DNA of 40,823 nt from Bog-1340 sp964513515 (GTDB lineage: Bacteria > Patescibacteriota > Minisyncoccia > Phycocordibacterales > GWA1-40-21). The notes beneath the pieces are model-generated. The model saw nothing but the letters and a program-made list of their open reading frames with translations, had not been told where the DNA came from and ran no database searches. The translations under genes and the position numbers were made by a program. The stretch covers positions 1 to 40,823 of the forward strand of contig CAZEMP010000005.1 in NCBI GenBank assembly GCA_964513515.1, written 5' to 3'. Positions 16,825 to 23,319 of the stretch are shown in pieces (the first letter of the stretch is position 1; every line of letters starts with the position of its first letter).

Positions 16825-16985
16825 AGGATTATTAGGACAGCATTATCCACAAAAGTATTTTAAGGGAGTCTAACTTTTGATACGCCGTGGCGTAGCATCG
16901 AGGACACCCACCTACAAATAAATAGGGTAATGCTTATCCAGTAATCCTGATAGAGTATCTGCCTTCGCGGGCGGATTTTCTATTT
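16825..16985 (+). ncRNA. Candidate structured small RNA of unknown family, about 160 nt
   Basis: Left arm 16825-16848 pairs with right arm 16925-16948 as two helices of about 9 and 10 bp around an internal loop. Inside are hairpin CAAAAGT (16850-16856)/ACTTTTG (16873-16879) and a compact TACGCC-GT-GGCGTA stem. A terminator hairpin, ATCTGCC...GGGCGGAT (16957-16976), and TTTTCTATTT follow. There is a promoter upstream and no ORF. It does not match tmRNA, SRP RNA or RNase P; 6S RNA is possible by size only. Confidence 0.55.
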
Positions 16986-17042
16986 AAAAAACTTCCATGA
17001 TATAATTTGTTTTGTTAAATGATTTTTAGATTCTATCAATAA

Positions 17043-17474
17043 ATGTTTAAACAAAAAATATTCATACTTTCTTTTATAGTTTTAGTTCTTGTTGCAAGCT
17101 TTAATTATCTTGGAGTTACATTTAGTCTGTATTGGGTTTATAAATGGTATGACATACCAATGCACATGCTTGGAGGTTTGTGGGTTTCACTTTTTACACT
17201 TTCTTTTTATCCATATTTAAATAAACATTATTTAGTTAAAGACTTCAATATAAACCCACTTTATGCCGTATTTATAAGTCTTTTGTTTATGATAATTGCA
17301 TGGGAGATATTTGAGCTTATTGGGGGCATGGCTTTACTTAGTGATAGGGGTTATTGGCCAGATACATTAGGAGATGTTTTGAATGGTTATATAGGCGGAA
17401 TTGTTGGTTATTTGTTTTATCTAAAGGAAAACAATGTCGAATTACTTCGTTCTAAAATTAAAATACTGAAATAA
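17043..17474 (+). CDS. Small integral membrane protein (YjdF/DUF2238-like)
   Basis: The 143-residue protein has about four membrane helices. Conserved-looking polar motifs are YDIPMHMLGGLW, AWEIFELIGG and DTLGDVLNGYIGG, which resemble the D..H..GG, WE..E and D...D....G pattern of YjdF-type proteins. Function is unknown. TATAAT at 17001-17006 gives a short AT-rich leader without SD. Confidence 0.6.
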   Translation: MFKQKIFILSFIVLVLVASFNYLGVTFSLYWVYKWYDIPMHMLGGLWVSLFTLSFYPYLNKHYLVKDFNINPLYAVFISLLFMIIAWEIFELIGGMALLSDRGYWPDTLGDVLNGYIGGIVGYLFYLKENNVELLRSKIKILK

Positions 17475-17475
17475 G

Positions 17476-17598
17476 TCCCGTTAGAGGTCACGTTTGCTTG
17501 TAGTAAAATATTAAATCAATGTTAAACAATATGGTCGAAAATAATATAATGGGTAAAATTGTATTTTGCGATTCTGTCGCAATCTACCTCTAACGGGA
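17476..17598. repeat. 13-bp inverted repeat flanking the RNase promoter region
   Basis: TCCCGTTAGAGGT (17476-17488) is the perfect reverse complement of ACCTCTAACGGGA (17586-17598), whose last base is the first base of the next ATG. TATAAT (17545-17550) lies inside, so the repeat acts at DNA level or marks the ends of a tiny element. A second hairpin, TTGCGA-TTCTG-TCGCAA, lies in the leader. Confidence 0.55.
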
Positions 17599-18971
17599 TG
17601 AAAGTCACATTTTATGGTGGTACAGGTTCTGTTACTGGCTCCAATTTTCTATTGGAAGTATTAGACAGTGATAATAAAAAATTAAAAATACTAATAGATT
17701 GTGGAATAATGCAAGGTACTATTACAGCAGATAGCTTTAATAGGGAACCATTTCCTTATGATCCAAGTGAAATAGATTTTTTGATTGTTACACATGCTCA
17801 TATGGATCATATCGGTAGAATACCAAAATTGGTAAAAGATGGTTTCAGGGGGAGAATAATAAGTACTCCACCTACAAAAGATATATCAGTATTATTATTT
17901 GATGACGCACTTCGGATAATAGATTCTGACTCAAGAAGGTCAGGCACATTACCAATTTATGAGAAGAAGGATGTAGAAGATGCATTAAGTTTATGGGATA
18001 AATTGGAATATCATAAGACATTTAATTTAAGTAACGGATTATCCATATATTTTAGGGATTCTGGCCACATACTAGGCTCTGCGATGGTAGAGATAAGTGA
18101 TGGAAAAATAAAAACAATATTTACAGGCGATCTTGGTAATTCACCCTCTTTACTTTTGAATGATACTGAAGATATCAAAGATGCAGACTATATTATTATG
18201 GAGAGTGTTTATGGAGATAGAAATCATGAACCAAAGGACGAAAGAAGAAATAAATTAAGGGATATAATAAGAGAGACAATAGAAAACAAGAAACTTCTTA
18301 TAATCCCAGCCTTTTCTTTGGAGAGAACACAGATGATACTTTATGAAATGAATGAATTTTTTGAAAATGGAGAATTAAGTCAGATTCCAGTGTTTTTAGA
18401 TTCTCCTTTGGCCATAAAGATAACAAAAATATATAAAGAATATTCGGATTATTTAAATGAAAATGTTCGTAAACAGATAAAAGAAGGGGATGATATCTTT
18501 AGTTTTCCTAGGTTGAGATCTACTTCCTTATCTCGCGATTCAGAAAAGATTGATATAACCCAAAATCCAAAGATAATCATGGCTGGTAGCGGAATGTCTT
18601 CAGGTGGTAGGATAGTGCATCATGAAAAAGATCATGTTGGTGATAAAAATGCAAATATACTTATGGTTGGGTATCAAGCCGTAGGCACACTCGGTAGAAA
18701 GCTAGAAGACGGTGCAAAATCAGTAAAAATTAATGGAACGGATGTGCAAGTACGAGCTTCTATATTAAAAATAGATGGATATTCGTCACATAAGGACTCT
18801 GATCACCTTGTTTCTTTCGTTGAGACAGCAAGTGCATCTGGAAAATTAAAAAAGGTATTTGCTGTCATGGGTGAACCAAAATCATCATTATTTCTCGTGC
18901 AAAAACTTAGAGATCAGCTTGGTGTGAATGCTGAATATCCAGAATATGGAGAGAGTGTAGAATTGTTGTAG
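17598..18971 (+). CDS. Metallo-beta-lactamase/beta-CASP family ribonuclease
   Basis: The 457-residue protein starts MKVTFYGGTGSVTGSNFLLE. It shows HAHMDH (motif 2), SGHILGSAM (motif 3), TGDLG (motif 4), beta-CASP motifs around PAFSLERTQ and GSGMSSGGR, and a C-terminal SSHKD. It is of the CPSF-like type that cleaves or trims RNA with two zinc ions. A start 13 codons upstream is rejected because the family begins at MKVTF/YGG. It probably acts in mRNA or rRNA processing. Confidence 0.9.
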   Translation: MKVTFYGGTGSVTGSNFLLEVLDSDNKKLKILIDCGIMQGTITADSFNREPFPYDPSEIDFLIVTHAHMDHIGRIPKLVKDGFRGRIISTPPTKDISVLLFDDALRIIDSDSRRSGTLPIYEKKDVEDALSLWDKLEYHKTFNLSNGLSIYFRDSGHILGSAMVEISDGKIKTIFTGDLGNSPSLLLNDTEDIKDADYIIMESVYGDRNHEPKDERRNKLRDIIRETIENKKLLIIPAFSLERTQMILYEMNEFFENGELSQIPVFLDSPLAIKITKIYKEYSDYLNENVRKQIKEGDDIFSFPRLRSTSLSRDSEKIDITQNPKIIMAGSGMSSGGRIVHHEKDHVGDKNANILMVGYQAVGTLGRKLEDGAKSVKINGTDVQVRASILKIDGYSSHKDSDHLVSFVETASASGKLKKVFAVMGEPKSSLFLVQKLRDQLGVNAEYPEYGESVELL

Positions 18972-18981
18972 CCATACTATA

Positions 18982-19015
18982 AATTAAAAGATCCTGTTTT
19001 CAGGATCTTTTAATT
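18982..19015. terminator. Bidirectional terminator between the RNase gene and rplT
   Basis: A perfect 15-bp stem (18982-18996 with 19001-19015) has loop TTTT and A/T-rich ends on both sides. The right arm touches the rplT stop codon. Confidence 0.9.
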
Positions 19016-19359
19016 TATTTTGTTTGTGCCAAGAGTCTTTTAAATGTCTCTGGGTTTTCTTGTGCTAGAGATGAGAGCATTTTTCTGTTTATCGCTATCT
19101 TCTTTTTGTTTAGTACATCTATAAATTTGCTGTATGTGGAACCATTTTCACGTAGCATTGCATTGATTCTTACATTCCATAATCTTCTAAAGTCACCCTT
19201 TTTGTCTCTTCTGTGAGCAAAAGCATTTGCTCCAGCGTGCATTATTGCTTCGATAGCTGCAGCTTCTTTATTTCTTCTATTTAAACGAAAACCCTTTGTC
19301 TGTTTTAAGACATTTCTTCTGGTTTTTGTTTTTAGTACACCTCTTTTAACTCTTGTCAT
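19015..19359 (-). CDS. rplT: 50S ribosomal protein bL20
   Basis: The 114-residue product contains MTRVKRGVLKTKTRRN, AHRRDKKGDFRRLWNVRINA and YSKFIDVLNKKKIAINRK, all typical of bL20. It is essential for early 50S assembly and a translational repressor of the infC operon in other bacteria. It is the last gene of infC-rpmI-rplT. Confidence 0.96.
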   Translation of the reverse strand: MTRVKRGVLKTKTRRNVLKQTKGFRLNRRNKEAAAIEAIMHAGANAFAHRRDKKGDFRRLWNVRINAMLRENGSTYSKFIDVLNKKKIAINRKMLSSLAQENPETFKRLLAQTK

Positions 19360-19392
19360 GGTATTTTAGTATTTATCTTTTAATATTAAACC

Positions 19393-19584
19393 TTATTTAA
19401 ATAATCCCGGAAGAAATCTTGCTTTTGCTCTATTACTAAAATGTACTTTCAACATTCTCTTTTTGTTTTGTTGGCTACTTCTGCTTTCTTTAGCGTTAAA
19501 GTGGTTCTGTCCAGCCTTTCTGCTTAGGATTTTACCGTTTTTTGTAACCTTTATTCTTTTTGCGAATGATTTATTTGTTTTCAT
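19393..19584 (-). CDS. rpmI: 50S ribosomal protein bL35
   Basis: The 63-residue product starts MKTNKSFAKRIKVTKNGKI and has KAGQNHFNAKESR, matching bL35. The position between infC and rplT is standard. It has a weak SD-like AGGAAG about 13 nt upstream, unlike most of its neighbours. Confidence 0.95.
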   Translation of the reverse strand: MKTNKSFAKRIKVTKNGKILSRKAGQNHFNAKESRSSQQNKKRMLKVHFSNRAKARFLPGLFK

Positions 19585-19619
19585 GATATTTAATCTTCCT
19601 TTATACTTATACTAGTTCC

Positions 19620-20138
19620 TTATACTTTCTTCGCTCTCTCTATCGTTATTGTAATTCCTTTTGGACCTTTTTGTGGTGCTTCTGCTATTTTATATTCTTC
19701 CGTTATAAGCTTAAGTAATCTTTCTAATCTTTCATTTAAGAAATTCTTATCTAAAAATTTCGCTCTTCCCGAAAGGAACAAAAGAAGTTTTACTCGATGA
19801 CCCTCTTTTAGCCATTCTGAAGCCTTTTCTGCTTTCATAATGAGATCGTGCTCATCCGTAGCTATCTTTATCTGAATACTCTTAATTTCTATGTTTTGAA
19901 TCTTAGATTTTGAGTCTTTTTGCTTCTTTTTTTCAGTGTACTGAAATTTACCATAATCCATTATTTTTGCAATGGGAGGAACTGCATTTGGTGATATTTC
20001 TATCAAATCCAAACTCAACTCCTGCGCTTTTTTCAAAGCCTCGCTCGGTGTCATTACCCCAAGGTTTTGCCCGTCTTCGGTGATAACCCTGATTTCCGGT
20101 GCTTTTATCTGGTGGTTTATTCTAACTCTTATATTCAT
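19620..20138 (-). CDS. infC: Translation initiation factor IF-3
   Basis: The 172-residue product has the N-domain MNIRVRINHQIKAPEIRVI and MTPSEALKKAQELSLDLIEI, the linker KIMDYGKFQYTEKKKQ, and a C-domain ending GPKGITITIERAKK. It monitors start-codon and initiator tRNA pairing and prevents subunit joining. It starts with ATG rather than the rare AUU of enterobacteria. A -10-like TATAAA lies 11 nt upstream, so its mRNA may be nearly leaderless; CCTCCT, the complement of an SD, is in between. Confidence 0.95.
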   Translation of the reverse strand: MNIRVRINHQIKAPEIRVITEDGQNLGVMTPSEALKKAQELSLDLIEISPNAVPPIAKIMDYGKFQYTEKKKQKDSKSKIQNIEIKSIQIKIATDEHDLIMKAEKASEWLKEGHRVKLLLFLSGRAKFLDKNFLNERLERLLKLITEEYKIAEAPQKGPKGITITIERAKKV

Positions 20139-20150
20139 TAGGAGGTATAT

Positions 20151-20768
20151 TTATAACACATTTTCCTTTTTATAACAACAGATTATTTCTGCAAATATAA
20201 AGCAGATAGATCCAAGTATTATTCCAGCTATTACGTCTGAGGTGAAGTGTACGGAAAGATATATTCTACTGAAAGCCACTAGCGTAAAAACAAAAGATGT
20301 AATTACAAGAAAGACATTTTTCATTAACCTGTTTTTTATAATTGGTGCTATTAAATATATTGAAGCTAAAAGAAAAACTATTGATATTGTTGCATGACCG
20401 CTCGGAAAGCCAAAACCTTTTTCAAGTAGATTTTCTGGACGGACCCTTTGTACCAATTCTTTAATTATTTTTGCAAAAATAACTCCTGAAGCAGATGCAA
20501 GAGTTAGTATATAAAGACTGTTTTTATTACTTATTAATAAAAATGATCCAAAAATCAAGAATATAATTATTGTTACATATACATCTCCTATGTTTGTAAT
20601 CACGAGCATAAAATTATATACAGCAGATGATTGGTTGTTTATAAACCAATTATTGACTGCATTATCTAAGTTTAATAGAAGAGTATTATTAGTTGTCACA
20701 AGAAAAATTGTCTTCAAAAAAACTAATATAAGAAAACCTGCAATTAATAACTTATTTTTTATCTTCAT
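20151..20768 (-). CDS. PAP2-family membrane phosphatase
   Basis: The 205-residue protein has about six membrane helices and the three PAP2 motifs: KELVQRVRPEN, PSGHA and SRIYLSVHFTSD, carrying the catalytic His residues and Asp. Family members dephosphorylate undecaprenyl diphosphate or phosphatidic acid. In a cell with few lipid genes, carrier-lipid recycling is a reasonable guess. The ATG at 20768 is preferred over the TTG two codons upstream. It is 12 nt upstream of infC. Confidence 0.88.
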   Translation of the reverse strand: MKIKNKLLIAGFLILVFLKTIFLVTTNNTLLLNLDNAVNNWFINNQSSAVYNFMLVITNIGDVYVTIIIFLIFGSFLLISNKNSLYILTLASASGVIFAKIIKELVQRVRPENLLEKGFGFPSGHATISIVFLLASIYLIAPIIKNRLMKNVFLVITSFVFTLVAFSRIYLSVHFTSDVIAGIILGSICFIFAEIICCYKKENVL

Positions 20769-20869
20769 ATCCAATATATTAACATAAAAATATTATATTT
20801 AATTTTATTTGATTTAATATTTCTGTAATGCTAGCGTAAACAGTAGATCTGTACTATGGGGGGATAAAC

Positions 20870-21133
20870 ATGAAACACTTAGATCTCCTCAACATGAAAT
20901 GGGGGGAATTAAAGGCAGAGAGAGACAGCATTGTGGTGGCGGCTGGCGGTAGAGGAAAGCTGTCTCCTTGGGCTCTTGAAAGGGTTCTCGAGGCCGAGTC
21001 ATTAATGGAAAAGAAGAAATTGGTTATGGTAAAACCAACTAAACCAATGAGCAAGACCAAGTTGAGAGCAAAAGCCATCAAGAGAAAAAAAGAACCTTAC
21101 AGCCCAGACATAAGCAAGTACCTCGGAGGGTGA
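20870..21133 (+). CDS. Orphan basic small protein, GC-richer, strong SD
   Basis: The 87-residue product starts MKHLDLLNMKWGELKAERD. A GGGGGGAT SD lies 5 nt before the ATG. The N-terminal half looks helical (LERVLEAESLMEKKK). The C-terminal half is highly basic and Pro-rich (KPTKPMSKTKLRAKAIKRKK), compatible with nucleic-acid binding. Family not recognised. GC content is visibly higher than in flanking genes. A weak promoter (TTGATT near 20810, TGCTAGCGT) and a strong terminator make it monocistronic. Confidence 0.72.
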   Translation: MKHLDLLNMKWGELKAERDSIVVAAGGRGKLSPWALERVLEAESLMEKKKLVMVKPTKPMSKTKLRAKAIKRKKEPYSPDISKYLGG

Positions 21134-21146
21134 TCTTCACCTCAAG

Positions 21147-21180
21147 CCCCACTTAAGACAAGTAGTCTTAAGTGGGGTTT
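21147..21180 (+). terminator. Strong terminator of the small gene at 20870
   Basis: A perfect 13-bp stem (21147-21159 with 21165-21177) has loop AAGTA and is followed by TTT and an A/T-rich run. Confidence 0.9.
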
Positions 21181-21198
21181 AAGTTTGTTGCAAAATTA

Positions 21199-22092
21199 CT
21201 ATTTTAAATAACCTCTCTCATATCTACTTAGTAGCTTTAGAAGATTTTCATCTATTTCATCATCAGATGACTTAATTTTCCTCAGTTCTTCTAATAGTTT
21301 GGATATTTCTTCTCGTTTTACTTTCAAGTCTACATCTTCTTTTTTTATATCATTTACAACTTTAATAAATTCTGGAATAGTTAGATCTTTAACATCTTTT
21401 GTTTTTGCGAGTGCCAGTATTACATTATCTATATTGGAAAAGAGTAATATATTCAGTTCGTAATTTGATGGTAGCTCGTTTTCTTTTTTGAAAATTGTCA
21501 GAATTCTTACTAGTAAAACAATTTTATCAAATTTAGCTGCAACTATTGTGGGAATTTTTTCTATATATTTAATGGCGATAGCATCAGATTCTTCGATAGG
21601 GTAATTCGTTAATTTACTTGTGATTAATTTTATGAAGTGGATTTTTTTACCAAGCGTTTCCTCAGCAAAGCCTAATATTTGAGGCATAGTATGAATAAGC
21701 TTAAGCGGATCATCAAAACCCTGCTCCTTCAACCATGATATTTTTTTAGGAATAGACTCTTCAGCAAATCCTAATATCTGCGGCATTCTTTCAATTAGTT
21801 TAACAGGATCATCAATATTTTGTTCTTTCAATAAAGATATTTTTTCACCCATTGATTCTTCAGCAAGTCCCAATATTTGTGGTGATTTTTCAATCAATTC
21901 AATAGGATTGCTAAAACCCTGATCTTTTAACCATGATATTTTTTTTACAATAGTAGACCCATCCTCGGGAATATAAACAGATTTATTTTTAATTTTATTT
22001 ACAGCAGAGATAGAAAAGCCCAATTTCTCTAACATAGAATATACTTCTTCTCCATAACGTGGCTCTCCCTCAGGTCTTATTCTTTCAGTCAT
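21199..22092 (-). CDS. mTERF-like helical repeat protein
   Basis: This 297-residue protein is all-helical by appearance. Residues 38-154 hold tandem 33-residue repeats, for example KKISWLKEQGF then DPLKLIHTMPQILGFAEE. The conserved Pro falls at 71, 104 and 137. Hydrophobic residues follow at Pro+3 (L74, L107, L140), Pro+10 (M81, I114, L147) and Pro+17 (L88, L121, I154). This is the spacing of the mTERF motif (P8, L11, L18, L25). More degenerate repeats follow (IPTIVAAKFDKIVLL). mTERF proteins bind nucleic acid and are known mainly from mitochondria and plastids; function here is unknown. A GATAAT with upstream TGT lies 8 nt before the ATG, so the mRNA should be leaderless. Confidence 0.7.
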   Translation of the reverse strand: MTERIRPEGEPRYGEEVYSMLEKLGFSISAVNKIKNKSVYIPEDGSTIVKKISWLKDQGFSNPIELIEKSPQILGLAEESMGEKISLLKEQNIDDPVKLIERMPQILGFAEESIPKKISWLKEQGFDDPLKLIHTMPQILGFAEETLGKKIHFIKLITSKLTNYPIEESDAIAIKYIEKIPTIVAAKFDKIVLLVRILTIFKKENELPSNYELNILLFSNIDNVILALAKTKDVKDLTIPEFIKVVNDIKKEDVDLKVKREEISKLLEELRKIKSSDDEIDENLLKLLSRYERGYLK

Positions 22093-22111
22093 AACAAAAT
22101 ATTATCACAAA

Positions 22112-22141
22112 CAACAAAACAACACTATTTTAGTGTTGTTT
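22112..22141 (-). terminator. Hairpin with T-rich tail upstream of the mTERF-like gene
   Basis: 22118-22127 pairs with 22131-22140 around TTT. On the minus strand TTTGTTGTTTG follows, so it can end transcription coming from the tmRNA side. Confidence 0.65.
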
Positions 22142-22392
22142 GTGTGGCTTGCCACGAGAGAGCGTAGCGAGTCGAGTGGAGATAGCGGAACCGTGAGTAC
22201 ACTTTCGGTCACAGATAATTTCTTCGCCGACTCTCAGAAATTTCCGCGACCCCGACTCACAAAATTTTCTGCTGAAAATTTCTTGTTCCGTCTTTCAATT
22301 CCCAACACAAGTACTACCCAGCACTTGCTCCATCTCCGCTATATTTGGCAAAACAAAAATCCGACAATGGTGTCGGATTTCTGTGCCAAATA
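22142..22392 (-). repeat. Mirror region downstream of tmRNA, with tmRNA terminator
   Basis: No supported gene. The tmRNA terminator pairs 22357-22366 with 22371-22380. Around it, 22330-22350 mirrors 22384-22404, which is the tmRNA acceptor 3' strand plus 9 nt of trailer, at 19 of 21 positions. TTTCAATTCCCA (22293-22304) mirrors the T-arm, separated by a 25-nt insert that itself folds (CAAGT/ACTTG). Further on are the motif CGACCCCGACTC (22247-22258), hairpin AAATTTTC/GAAAATTT and a weak direct copy of the 3' end, GGAGATAGCGG (22181-22191). Confidence 0.65.
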
Positions 22393-22800
22393 TGGTGGAG
22401 ATGGTGGGAATTGAACCCACGTGCAAATGATTGTTTCAAATATTTCTACAAAGTTTAGTTGATTTATGTACGCCGAAGCGTTTTAAGATTATAAACTATA
22501 AAAAAACAAAATATTTATAACCCGATTCTCTTATTTCGTTCTATGGCGAGAAAACATAGAATATATTCTGAAAATATAACACCTCAGATCCACCGCTCAG
22601 ATTCAGTGGGTGAGACGTCGCTTAGGCTAAAGCGTAAGCGAAAGAAGGGCTTTTTGCCATCTGAAAAGGTGACAAAATACCTGCTACTTTTGATGAAATG
22701 TTTTTAGCATTTACATTTTCCTTGATAGATTTAGGAGTTCACAAGGTTGCTCCACTTTGCACATGAGAAACTGGATCAGTTGTCTAGGCCGATCATCCCC
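22393..22800 (-). ncRNA. ssrA: tmRNA (ssrA)
   Basis: Acceptor stem GGGGATG pairs with CATCTCC and keeps the G3-U70 pair recognised by AlaRS. T-arm is GTGGGTTCAATTCCCAC and CCA is encoded. Pseudoknot PK1 is GGAG/CTCC crossed with CCTTG/CAAGG (nt 48-81 from the 5' end). The resume codon GCU is 11 nt later (22708-22706). The tag frame runs 28 codons to UAA (22624-22622): it starts AKNISSKVAG and ends SPSFAYALA. It rescues stalled ribosomes with SmpB, whose gene ends 1 nt upstream. Confidence 0.93.
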
Positions 22801-22801
22801 A

Positions 22802-23251
22802 TTATTCGTTTTTCAACGTTCTTCTTATCTCTCTATCAGACTCACGTTTCTTTATAGAATCACGCTTATCTGACTTTTTCTTACCTTTCGCAAGGCCAAG
22901 TTCTACCTTAATCTTGCGTCCAATATTATACACTGAAAGTGCAGTTATTGTCAATCCTTTTTGATTCTCACTACTAGACAATCTATCGATTTCTTTTTTT
23001 GTCAGTAATAATCTTCTATTTCTCCTCTCGTCATAATCAGCAGGAATATTTTTGGGTTGAAGTGGTGAAATGCTTGCACCAATCAAATATGCTTCTTTAC
23101 CTCGAATAATAGCATATGATCCATCAAGAGACATTTGACCAGCTTTTACAGCTTTTACTTCAAAACCAAGTAATTCAATACCAGCTGTTATTTTTTCTAT
23201 AACATCATAATTGAAATAAGCTTTTCTATTTTCTGCGAATTTTACTGACAT
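22802..23251 (-). CDS. smpB: SsrA-binding protein SmpB
   Basis: The 149-residue product contains NRKAYFNYDVIEKITAGIEL, GFEVKAVKAGQMSLDGSYA, and a Lys/Arg-rich C-terminal tail (KGKKKSDKRDSIKKRE) that inserts into the mRNA channel. It binds tmRNA and brings it to stalled ribosomes. Length is usual. It lies directly upstream of ssrA on the same strand, so the two may share a transcript. Divergent from ftsH. Confidence 0.95.
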   Translation of the reverse strand: MSVKFAENRKAYFNYDVIEKITAGIELLGFEVKAVKAGQMSLDGSYAIIRGKEAYLIGASISPLQPKNIPADYDERRNRRLLLTKKEIDRLSSSENQKGLTITALSVYNIGRKIKVELGLAKGKKKSDKRDSIKKRESDREIRRTLKNE

Positions 23252-23319
23252 ATAAGATCAGCTCTCATATCTTAGCAGATATTCATGAAATCTGAAATCT
23301 GTGTTATATTAGCGCTACT

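Noticed and set aside
16741..16985. Replication origin
   Set aside because: Only one perfect DnaA box with poor neighbours, no dnaA or dnaN nearby, and a better explanation as an RNA gene.
22133..22414. Plus-strand ORF of 93 codons downstream of tmRNA
   Set aside because: It covers the tmRNA terminator, mirror repeats and the tmRNA 3' end; no SD or protein-like sequence.
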